Shown piece after piece: positions 18,781-26,454 of a DNA stretch of 37,939 bases. How positions within the stretch are numbered: the stretch's first letter is position 1; each line of letters starts with the position of its first letter. The notes below the pieces were generated by a model. The model had not been told where the DNA came from, did not search any database, and was given only the letters and a program-made list of their open reading frames with translations. A program made the position numbers and the translations under genes. This stretch comes from Gemmatimonadota bacterium (lineage in GTDB: Bacteria > Gemmatimonadota > Gemmatimonadetes > Gemmatimonadales > Gemmatimonadaceae), in contig JARIEY010000009.1 in the NCBI GenBank assembly GCA_031127085.1, positions 1-37,939 of the forward strand, given 5' to 3'.

Positions 18781-20256
18781 CTATGGCTTGCGCGGGAGTA
18801 CCGGTGGATTCGCCGGAACGGCGTCGGCCGGGGTCTTTCGCTCCACCGCACCGCGAATGCGCTCAAGGTCCTCGTCGTTCGCAATGATATGCGGCGTGAG
18901 GAAGAGGAACAGCTCGCTGTTGGCGGTGGCGGTGCGCGTGCTGCCAAAGGCGCCGCCGATCCACGGCAGGCTGCTGAGCCCCGGAATGCCGGTGCGCGTC
19001 TTCTCCTGCGTGCGGTCCACCAGGCCACCGAGCACCGCGGTCTGACCGTCCTTCACAAAGAGGTGCGTCGTGGCCTCGCGCGTGCTGATGACGGGGGCGC
19101 CGAACTGCGTCTCGTTGGTCGCGGAGCTGACCTCCTGCGAGACCTGCAGCGACACGTAGCCGTCAGGGTTGATGGTCGGCAGGATGGCGAGCGTCGTGCC
19201 CACGTCACGGTACTGCACCACCTGATCGCGCACGCCGTTGTCGGTGGGCAGCGAGCGGAAGACCTGTACGAACGGCCGCTGGCTTCCCACGAGCATGCGC
19301 GCCTCGAGGTTGTTCTGGGCGAGCAACAGCGGCCGCGACAGCACGCGCACGTCGCCGCGCGTCGAGAGCGCGGCCAGCGCCACGTCCGCGCTGATGGTGC
19401 CGCCGCGCGCGAGGCGCAGCAGGAACGCGGCGGTGGAGGGCTCCTCGCCGCCCAGCGTGCCGCTGGTGCGTGTGTCGACGTCGGGCGATTTGGCAGCGCC
19501 GCCGCTCACGCGCACATCGAGATCGCGCGACTGCCGGACCTCGGCGATGAGCACCTCGATCATGACCTGCAGCGGGCGCAGGTCGAGCGCGGTGATGGCC
19601 TCCTGTACGAGCGCCCAGTCGGCGGGAAGCGCTCGCACGAGGAGCGAGTTGCTGGCTTCGTCAGGCACCACCTGCACGGGCCCCTTCAGTTCGGCACGCA
19701 GTCCCGCATCGGCCGGCGCCGCGGGGCCAGAGTCACCCGCGAGTATGGCGAGCCGCTGCGACTGCAGACGTTCCGTGAGTGTCGGCGTGGCAAGGCCCGT
19801 AGGTGCGGCGGGGCGCGCGCCGCCAAAAAGCGACTGCAGCGTGGCCGCGAGCGTCGCGGCGCGCACGTGTTTGAGCCGGTACACGTGCAGGCGGACGTCG
19901 CTGCCGCTCGCCGCAACCGGCGCCGGCGCGGTCGGGGCGAGCACGCGGAGCAGCGGGCCGTCCTGTTCCACGCGTAGTCCGCTGCCGGTGGCCAGGCTGC
20001 GAATCAGCGCGGCGACTTCGCTCGCGGGAATCGCCTCGCGCAGTCGGAGCGTCACGCGCCGGTCCGGCAGGTCGCCAAAGACGAGGTTCACCTTGCCGGC
20101 CTCGGCCAGCGCTGACAGCACCACGCGCAGGTCGGCATCCTGGAAGTCCACGATGACGCCGCTGTCCGTGGTGCGAACGCCCTGCTGGGCTCGCATCACG
20201 CACGGCGCAGCGGCGAGAAGAAGCGCACAGAGTGCGCACTGCCGGAACGAGATCAC
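18781..20256 (-). CDS. gspD: Type II secretion secretin GspD (short form)
   Basis: VDFQDADLRVVLSALAEAGKVNLVFGDLP (N0-like), VPDEASNSLLVRALPADWALVQEAITALDLRPLQVMIEVLIAEV, VGSQRPFVQVF, YRDVGTTLAILPTINPDGYVSLQVSQEVS, DGQTAVLGGLVDRTQEKTRTGIPGLSSLPWIGGAFG. GTG start at 20256, signal VISFRQCALCALLLAAAPCVMRA. Confidence 0.93.
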   Translation of the reverse strand: MISFRQCALCALLLAAAPCVMRAQQGVRTTDSGVIVDFQDADLRVVLSALAEAGKVNLVFGDLPDRRVTLRLREAIPASEVAALIRSLATGSGLRVEQDGPLLRVLAPTAPAPVAASGSDVRLHVYRLKHVRAATLAATLQSLFGGARPAAPTGLATPTLTERLQSQRLAILAGDSGPAAPADAGLRAELKGPVQVVPDEASNSLLVRALPADWALVQEAITALDLRPLQVMIEVLIAEVRQSRDLDVRVSGGAAKSPDVDTRTSGTLGGEEPSTAAFLLRLARGGTISADVALAALSTRGDVRVLSRPLLLAQNNLEARMLVGSQRPFVQVFRSLPTDNGVRDQVVQYRDVGTTLAILPTINPDGYVSLQVSQEVSSATNETQFGAPVISTREATTHLFVKDGQTAVLGGLVDRTQEKTRTGIPGLSSLPWIGGAFGSTRTATANSELFLFLTPHIIANDEDLERIRGAVERKTPADAVPANPPVLPRKP

Positions 20257-20257
20257 G

Positions 20258-20719
20258 TCAGTGTCCCAAGGGTGAAAGGCGAAGCTCGCGTTGCGCGCCT
20301 CCGCCGTCAATGAACAGGGCCCGCCCGGGCCACACCTGCTGCAGGCGCCAGCCGCCGAGCGTATCGCCCGGGTGCAGGATGCGCGGCGTGGCGTTCCCCA
20401 GCTGGCAGACGGCGGTGGGAGGCGTAGTTCCAGCGATGGTGCCGAGCAGCGCGAACGGCGCCGTCGGGGGCACCACGTCGGGCGCCGCCTCTGATTGGCG
20501 CTGTTCGGCAAAGGGATCGAGGGCCTCGAGATGTGCCGGTGCCACGGGCGCCAGGGGCAGTTCACCCGCTGGCGCCATTGCCGGCGTGGCGGCGTCTGAG
20601 GGCGGAATGACGACCGGACGCAGCGCCCATACCAGCACAGCGCCCGCGAGCGTCAGCGCACCGGCAACGAAGAGCGTGGCCAACCGCACACGCCGAGAGT
20701 GCCAGATGGTCCACGTCAT
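20258..20719 (-). CDS. GspC-like inner-membrane protein with HR domain (GspC/XpsN-type)
   Basis: Single N-terminal TM then FALLGTIAGTTPPTAVCQLGNATPRILHPGDTLGGWRLQQVWPGRALFIDGGGAQRELRL; position between gspM and gspD. Confidence 0.8.
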   Translation of the reverse strand: MTWTIWHSRRVRLATLFVAGALTLAGAVLVWALRPVVIPPSDAATPAMAPAGELPLAPVAPAHLEALDPFAEQRQSEAAPDVVPPTAPFALLGTIAGTTPPTAVCQLGNATPRILHPGDTLGGWRLQQVWPGRALFIDGGGAQRELRLSPLGH

Positions 20720-21270
20720 CGGTCACCCACCCGTGCCAGCGCGCGTACGGTGGCACTGACGGCGAGCCCGTTGTCTCCGTCCACCGCGATATCGAGCCGC
20801 TCGATCATCACCAGGCGTTCGCTGCGCTCGAGCGCGGCGAGCCACGCGGCGAGTGCGCGCGTCGACGCGCGCCCGCGAAGCTCCATCTGGAGCGCGAGCA
20901 GCCCGCCCGCCGGTGGCGTGGCCGGGGCGGATTCCACCCGAAAGTCCGTGAGGCCGGCACGCGACGCGGTGGAGCGGAGCGCCCCGATCAGCGCCTGCTG
21001 CGCGCCCACCGTGTCGTCGGCGACGAACAGGCGCGTGGTGACGCTGTCGAACTGACGACGCACCGCGGCGAGGCGAGCCGGAACCGCAGGGGCGTCGCGC
21101 AGGATTGCCTGTTCGCGCGCCAGCAGGGCGGCCGCGGCTTCCGCGCGGGCCTCAGCTTGGGCCGCAGAAGACGTGACCGGCAGAACGACGGCACGCCAGA
21201 GGAGCGCTGCGCTGAGTGTGATGGCGCCAAGCCAAAGCGCCCGACGATCGCGCGGGGTCAGAGCGCTCAT
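20716..21270 (-). CDS. GspM-like type II secretion protein
   Basis: N-terminal TM (RRALWLGAITLSAALLWRAVVLPV), coiled middle, ferredoxin-like tail (LLALQMELRGRASTRALAAWLAALERSERLVMIERLDIAVD); operon position. Confidence 0.78.
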   Translation of the reverse strand: MSALTPRDRRALWLGAITLSAALLWRAVVLPVTSSAAQAEARAEAAAALLAREQAILRDAPAVPARLAAVRRQFDSVTTRLFVADDTVGAQQALIGALRSTASRAGLTDFRVESAPATPPAGGLLALQMELRGRASTRALAAWLAALERSERLVMIERLDIAVDGDNGLAVSATVRALARVGDR

Positions 21271-22421
21271 GGCCGCACCGTCCGACCAAAATGGACGACG
21301 GCGGCGAAGGCGGGCAGGTCATCATCGGTCGCCGGAGGAGTTAGTGCCCGCACGGCCGCGCCGCGCACGCTGCGCAGCGCCGTGACAGCCGCCGCCGCGT
21401 CGTCGGCGCGTCCTTCCACGACCACGGAATCGCCGCTGCCGCGCACGACCGTGAAGTACGCGTCCTCCGGGAGCGCAGTCGCCAATGCATCGAGGCGCCG
21501 CAGCCACTTTGGCGCCGTGCGGTCGGCATCTCGCACCGCAGCAACGGACTCCGTAAGCTGCCACAACGAGTCGTGGGCAGCGAGCGGCGCCGCGAGCGTG
21601 GGGCGCAGCGCGGCACGCTGCGTCTCGATGGCATCCGCACGGTGCGTGGCGCCCCACCCATACAGGGCCGCCGCAGCGGTCAGTAGCCCGATTCCCAGCG
21701 CCACGAGTCGACGGGCGGCCTGCGTCGTTGCGCGCTCGCGGGCCGTCGCGACCCGCCTACTCTCGAACGTCGGCTCGAGACTGGAGGGCGCGTAACGGGC
21801 CGCCAGCGCCAGGGCGTCCGGGGCACCGGCCATCGCCTTCGTCAGTTCAGCGGTGCGCAGTCGTCGCAGGGCGGTGACGTACCCGCGATGCGCGCTTACG
21901 AGGGCTGCTTCTCCATCGACCGCAAAAGCGCGCGGGGCCGAACCGTCGACGGCCTGCGCCCACGCACCAACGGCCGGCACAATGCGAACGTCGGCGAACC
22001 CGGCCGCACGCCCTGCGCGCGCAATCGCGTCGAGCACAACGCCGTCGGCGTCGCACGCGAGCCAGGATCCTCGCGCCAGGACGCGCGCCGTCACCACCGG
22101 TTCGGCGCCGACGCGCGGAAAGTACCGCGCCGCGTCGCGCGCGAGCACGACGCGCGCCTCACGCAGAGTCATGGGCGGCAGCCCGAGAACCCGAGGTGCA
22201 CTCCACGGGGCGGCGAGCGCCACGTGCAGCGCACGCGCCTCCGGCACGTGTCGTCTCAGTCGCTCCAGCGCCTCGACGAGATTTATCTCATCGCCCGCTG
22301 CCAGCGCGGAGGCATTGAACACGAACGGCTCAAGACGGGGTGCCGTCGTGCCGCCGGCCTGCCAGCCCGCGAACACACCGCGGCCGTCGCCGAGTGAGAG
22401 CCCCGCGACCCGCGCCGTCAC
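21267..22421 (-). CDS. GspL-like type II secretion protein (actin-like plus PilN-like)
   Basis: GspL/PilM-like LGLPPMTLREARVVLARDAARYFPRVG; TM RRLVALGIGLLTAAAALYGWG; PilN-like WLRRLDALATALPEDAYFTVVRGSGDSVVVEGRADDAAAAVTAL. GTG at 22421 forms a GTGA overlap with gspK stop. Confidence 0.78.
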   Translation of the reverse strand: MTARVAGLSLGDGRGVFAGWQAGGTTAPRLEPFVFNASALAAGDEINLVEALERLRRHVPEARALHVALAAPWSAPRVLGLPPMTLREARVVLARDAARYFPRVGAEPVVTARVLARGSWLACDADGVVLDAIARAGRAAGFADVRIVPAVGAWAQAVDGSAPRAFAVDGEAALVSAHRGYVTALRRLRTAELTKAMAGAPDALALAARYAPSSLEPTFESRRVATARERATTQAARRLVALGIGLLTAAAALYGWGATHRADAIETQRAALRPTLAAPLAAHDSLWQLTESVAAVRDADRTAPKWLRRLDALATALPEDAYFTVVRGSGDSVVVEGRADDAAAAVTALRSVRGAAVRALTPPATDDDLPAFAAVVHFGRTVRP

Positions 22422-23335
22422 CGGAACACCCGCCACGCCGTGAATACCGAGCCGCCCGTCCGCCGCATCAAGGCCTCGGCTCGGATGCGCACGGGACTGC
22501 CCGCGACGGACGCCTCGCTGGCGACGCGCACTACATCCACGCGGTAGACGAGTTGGCGCTGCAGCGACTCGGCGTTCTGTTCCATTCCTGCACGATGTCC
22601 CGGAGGCACGACCGCCACCAGTTCCCGGAAGTCGCGCAGTCGTCCCCCGCGGCGCGCGGCCACGATGGCTGACGCACCCACAGCGTCGATTCCGGCCAGC
22701 GCCCGCAGCAGCGCCAGCGACGCAGTGTTTGGATTCACACGGGCCGCGCCGCCGGTGGAGAGCAACGGGCGCACGCACGCCCACGGGGCGACGGGGAGTT
22801 CCAGCACGTCGTCGAGTTCGGCCACGCGTGGCACGGCGCCGTCTCGTGGCACGGCGCGCGCACCGACGGCCAAATAGTCCGCGCGCTCCGCGCCGCGTGC
22901 GCGGCGCAGCTGGTCCGCGTCGATCCAGTCGGCGAGGCGCGCCGCCGCTTGCTCGGCCACTGGCAGGTCGGCGCCGCAGGCAACGAAGAGGCGCGCGAGC
23001 GAGGCTTCGTCGCTCGTGTTGACGTCCAGCGTCGAGGCGTCATCACGGACCGTGAAAGTGTACTGGGCGGCCCCGAGCGCGCTGCCGCCATCCATCGGCC
23101 AGCGCCAGGGATCGGCCAGCGCGTCATTCGCGGTGGGCCGCAGTGCCTGCACGAGTCGCGCGCGGGCGTGCTCCAGTCCCGACCGGGCGGCGGCGCGCGC
23201 CACCACGGCGTCCGCCGTGTTGGCCACCTGCAGCCGCCGAGCGCGCGCGAGCCACGAGACTTCGAGTGCGACCGCCGTGATGGCGACGACCAGCCAGACA
23301 CTGGCCACAAGGGCAAAGCCACGGCGCGCCGTCAT
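22418..23335 (-). CDS. gspK: Type II secretion minor pseudopilin GspK
   Basis: MTARRG|FALVASVWLVVAITAVALE prepilin leader lacking Glu5 as typical of GspK; ARVNPNTASLALLRALAGIDAVGASAIVAARRGGRLRDFRELVAV. ATG at 23335. Confidence 0.9.
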   Translation of the reverse strand: MTARRGFALVASVWLVVAITAVALEVSWLARARRLQVANTADAVVARAAARSGLEHARARLVQALRPTANDALADPWRWPMDGGSALGAAQYTFTVRDDASTLDVNTSDEASLARLFVACGADLPVAEQAAARLADWIDADQLRRARGAERADYLAVGARAVPRDGAVPRVAELDDVLELPVAPWACVRPLLSTGGAARVNPNTASLALLRALAGIDAVGASAIVAARRGGRLRDFRELVAVVPPGHRAGMEQNAESLQRQLVYRVDVVRVASEASVAGSPVRIRAEALMRRTGGSVFTAWRVFR

Positions 23336-23928
23336 AATCCGTTGGCCAGTGGCACGGTGATCGGCATAGTGAGCGCGACCGGCAACGGGGTCTCGGGCCG
23401 TGCATATAGGCGCACTTGAATAGCCGCCGGGAGGAGCGCCCCGCCCGCCCAGGTGCGGCGCCATTCTGCGCGCCCGAACGCCGTCGTGTAATACGAGACG
23501 CTGAGGCCGGCGACGTCGAACACCAGCGTCGTGCGCACCGCGGCTCCCGCGGTATCGGTCTGCTCGACCACCAGCGCGGGCCGCGCCGCCGCGCGGTCGA
23601 TAAACAGACGCAGTTGCCGCGTCTCGCCGTCCGCGGTGGTCACAAAGGCGAGCGTGTCGTCGTCCACAGGGCCGGCGGCTGAGCGAAGCAGCGCGTGCGT
23701 GCCCAGCAGCGCGTCGACGGTGCCGGGTTCGGCGCGCGCCTCCAGCAACCACGCCTCGAGGGCCTGTCGTACCCCCAAGGCGCGCGTCACCGCGTCGGCG
23801 TCGACTCTCGCCGCCGCGCGCTGGTCAACGAGTGTGGCGAAAGCCGCTCCACCGGCGGCCAGCGCCGCCCCGCCGACGGTGAGCGCGACGAGCAGCTCGA
23901 GCAGGGTGAAGCCGCGGCGTGCGCTCAT
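23332..23928 (-). CDS. gspJ: Type II secretion minor pseudopilin GspJ
   Basis: MSARRG|FTLLELLVALTVGGAALAAGG prepilin motif at 23928; operon position. Confidence 0.88.
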   Translation of the reverse strand: MSARRGFTLLELLVALTVGGAALAAGGAAFATLVDQRAAARVDADAVTRALGVRQALEAWLLEARAEPGTVDALLGTHALLRSAAGPVDDDTLAFVTTADGETRQLRLFIDRAAARPALVVEQTDTAGAAVRTTLVFDVAGLSVSYYTTAFGRAEWRRTWAGGALLPAAIQVRLYARPETPLPVALTMPITVPLANGL

Positions 23929-24308
23929 TGGCCACCCACCGGTGTGGCACGAAAGACGCGCGCTCCCACGCGATACGCGCCCGCTGCCCAGCGAACGTCC
24001 ACGGTGAGCGCGTAGAGGTCCGGCTCGTTGGGCACCGGCGAGACGTCGCCGTGCCACGTGTAGTCCTGTGCCCCGTCGCGCACAGTTCCAGTCCGCAGAG
24101 ACTCCGGCAGGGCACGCAACCGCGTGGCATCCAGAAGCTCAAGGCGCGCGAGCCGTTCACTGGCGAGCGCCACCGCCGGGGCAAGTTGGCGGCTGCGGAA
24201 GGCCGCGCGCGACTCGGCGGCGAATGCTTCGAGTGCGCCAATGGCGACCACGCCAACGAGTGCCAGCGCGACCGTGGCTTCGAGCAGCGTAAACCCTGTG
24301 CGCCTCAC
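23925..24308 (-). CDS. gspI: Type II secretion minor pseudopilin GspI
   Basis: VRRTG|FTLLEATVALALVGVVAIGALEAF; GTG start 24308 overlapping gspH stop. Confidence 0.85.
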   Translation of the reverse strand: MRRTGFTLLEATVALALVGVVAIGALEAFAAESRAAFRSRQLAPAVALASERLARLELLDATRLRALPESLRTGTVRDGAQDYTWHGDVSPVPNEPDLYALTVDVRWAAGAYRVGARVFRATPVGGQ

Positions 24309-24733
24309 GGGAGCGCCTCGAGGGTTGTGCGACCGGTGACCGCATCGATGGCGACGCGCACCCGCGCGGCGCCGCAGGCCACCGTGGGGAGCTGACCGCG
24401 TGTCGCACCGTCGGGGGCGACGTGCAGGACGGCGCGCGCTGGCCCGCGGAGCTGGCAGTCCGTGGGCAGGTCGAGCGTGAACGTGGTATCGCGCGGTCGC
24501 AGCCACACGCGCGCGCGCGCCGCATCGACCACGAGTTCGGCGGACCGGCCGCTGCCCAACGCGCGCGCCCGCGCGGCCTGCACAGCGCCGATGAGCTGCG
24601 TACTCGCGGCATCGATGGCGCTCGCCGGGCGCAGCGTCGCAAAGGCGGGGACGGCCACCGCGCCGGCCATCGCGAGGATGACGAGCACCACCGCGACTTC
24701 CAGCAGCGTGTAGCCGGCGCGGCGCGATCTCAT
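24305..24733 (-). CDS. gspH: Type II secretion minor pseudopilin GspH
   Basis: MRSRRAG|YTLLEVAVVLVILAMAGAVAVPAF prepilin motif; GspH-like RARALGSGRSAELVVD. Confidence 0.88.
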   Translation of the reverse strand: MRSRRAGYTLLEVAVVLVILAMAGAVAVPAFATLRPASAIDAASTQLIGAVQAARARALGSGRSAELVVDAARARVWLRPRDTTFTLDLPTDCQLRGPARAVLHVAPDGATRGQLPTVACGAARVRVAIDAVTGRTTLEALP

Positions 24734-25923
24734 CGCAACCCCGCCGGATTGATGCCGTAGATCGCCTGCAAGAGCGAGAGCGCTATGCCGCCTACGACTA
24801 CGCCGAAGGCGACGATCATCGCCGGTTCAGCGAGTGCCACCAGGCGCTGGGCGCCGCGTTCGGTGCGTTGCTCAAAGAAGTCGGCGGCGCGCTCGAGGAA
24901 ATCGACGAGCCGGCCGGCCTCTTCGCCGGTGGCAACGAGCGCGACGAAGATGTCGCTGAACAGGCCGTCGGCCTGCAGCGCGCCGTGCATCGTGCTTCCC
25001 GCGACGACGCGTACGCGCACCCCGCGCAGCGCCTCGGCGAGCAGCGGGTCGCTCGCCGCGTCCGCCGCGTCATCAAGCGCGCTCGACAGCGGCGCGCCGC
25101 CGCGCAGCAGAACACCGAGCGTGCGCGCGGCGCTGGCTGCGAGCAGGTCGCGCCGAAACGCCCCCACCAGCGGCAACGCCAGCAGGACGCGCGCCCTGAG
25201 CCGACGCCCCGGCGGCGTGGTGTGCAACCAGAGGGCCATCGCCACGGCGGCGGCCGCCAGCAGCACCAGCGCGATCCACTGCGCGCGCAGGAACGTGGCC
25301 AACGTCAGGAGCGCCGCCGTGCTGCGCGGCAGCGGCAATCCGGTGTCGGCCAGCAGCGTGGCAAAGCGCGGCAGGACGAAGAGCAGCAGCACCAAGACAG
25401 CGGCGCCGCCAGCGATGGCAAGGACGGCGGGATAGATCAGTGCCGACGTCAGCCGCGCGCGCAGCGCGTCGGCGCGCTCGAGCTGCGCGGCAAGCCGGTT
25501 GAATGCGCCGTCCAGATCACCCGCGCGCTCGCCCGCGCGAATGACGCCCACCGCGGCCGTGGAAAAAATGTCCGGATGCGCCGCCAGCGCCGCGGCCACG
25601 TGCTCGCCGCGTTCAATGCGGGCGCGCACGTCGTGAAGCACCGAGCCGAAGGCCGGCGGGGCGGTGCGCGCGGCAATGTCGAGTGCGCGGGCGATTGGGA
25701 GCCCTGCCGCGAGCAACGCGGCAACGGAGCGCACCGTGTCGGAGACGACGGCGCGCGGCAGGTGCGCCGCGCCGCTTGCGTGCGCCTCGCCGGCCGCCAC
25801 GTCCAGCACGGTGAGCCCGCGTGATTCGAGTTCGCGCACCATCGCGGGGGCGTCGGCGGCGGTGCCGCGCCCGCGTGCGCGCCGCCCGTCGGCGGTGATC
25901 GTCCGATACTCGAACGCGGGCAT
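24730..25923 (-). CDS. gspF: Type II secretion inner-membrane protein GspF
   Basis: MPAFEYRTITADGRRARGRGTAADA...VRELESRGLTVLDV; GERAGDLDGAFNRLAAQLERA; ATGEEAGRLVDFLERAADFFEQRTERGAQRLVALAEPAMIVAFGVVVGGIALSLLQAIYGI. Confidence 0.95.
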   Translation of the reverse strand: MPAFEYRTITADGRRARGRGTAADAPAMVRELESRGLTVLDVAAGEAHASGAAHLPRAVVSDTVRSVAALLAAGLPIARALDIAARTAPPAFGSVLHDVRARIERGEHVAAALAAHPDIFSTAAVGVIRAGERAGDLDGAFNRLAAQLERADALRARLTSALIYPAVLAIAGGAAVLVLLLFVLPRFATLLADTGLPLPRSTAALLTLATFLRAQWIALVLLAAAAVAMALWLHTTPPGRRLRARVLLALPLVGAFRRDLLAASAARTLGVLLRGGAPLSSALDDAADAASDPLLAEALRGVRVRVVAGSTMHGALQADGLFSDIFVALVATGEEAGRLVDFLERAADFFEQRTERGAQRLVALAEPAMIVAFGVVVGGIALSLLQAIYGINPAGLR

Positions 25924-25941
25924 CAGGGGGCGCTCAGCGTG

Positions 25942-26379
25942 CTACTTCCAGCCCAGGATGTCGGCGGCTTCGCCTTCGCCGCCGGGCTTCAGATCGCTGC
26001 CGTACGAGAGCAGGTCGTACCCGCTTCCCGATTGCTCACCCGGTGCGCGGTAGACGTACGCGCCACCCCACGGATCGGCCGGTACGCTTTTGCGGAGGTA
26101 CGGCCCGCGCCAGTTCATCGGGCGCGGGTCCGTGCTTGGCGTCTGCCAGAGCGCGGCGAGCCCCTGCTCCGTGCTGGGATACCGGCCATTGTCCAGGCGA
26201 TACGCATCGAGCGCGGCGCCGAGCATCTCCATCTGCGTGCGCGCCGTGGTTTCGCGCGCAGCACCCACGTGGCGAAAAACGTTGGGCGCCACCAAGGTGG
26301 CCAGCACCGCGAGCACGACGATGACGACGATGATCTCGATCAGCGTGAAGGCGCGGCGGGTGGGGCGCGAGGGGGTCAT
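25942..26379 (-). CDS. gspG: Type II secretion major pseudopilin GspG
   Basis: MTPSRPTRRA|FTLIEIIVVIVVLAVLATLVAPNV; YRLDNGRYPSTEQGLAALW; PADPWGGAYVYRAPGEQSGSGYDLLSYGSDLKPGGEGEAADILGWK. Start at 26379. Confidence 0.95.
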   Translation of the reverse strand: MTPSRPTRRAFTLIEIIVVIVVLAVLATLVAPNVFRHVGAARETTARTQMEMLGAALDAYRLDNGRYPSTEQGLAALWQTPSTDPRPMNWRGPYLRKSVPADPWGGAYVYRAPGEQSGSGYDLLSYGSDLKPGGEGEAADILGWK

Positions 26380-26454
26380 TGGGTGAAAATCGCTGGCGTC
26401 GACTGCCGCGGCTAGGGTGTGCCCACCCATCGCCGCGGCCCATCGGGGGGGGGC

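Noticed and set aside
17369-26379. Type IV pilus rather than T2SS interpretation of the operon
   Set aside because: GspG-type C-terminus, GspK with no Glu5, an HR-domain GspC-like protein and the H-I-J-K-L-M run fit T2SS better; no PilT-like retraction ATPase is present.
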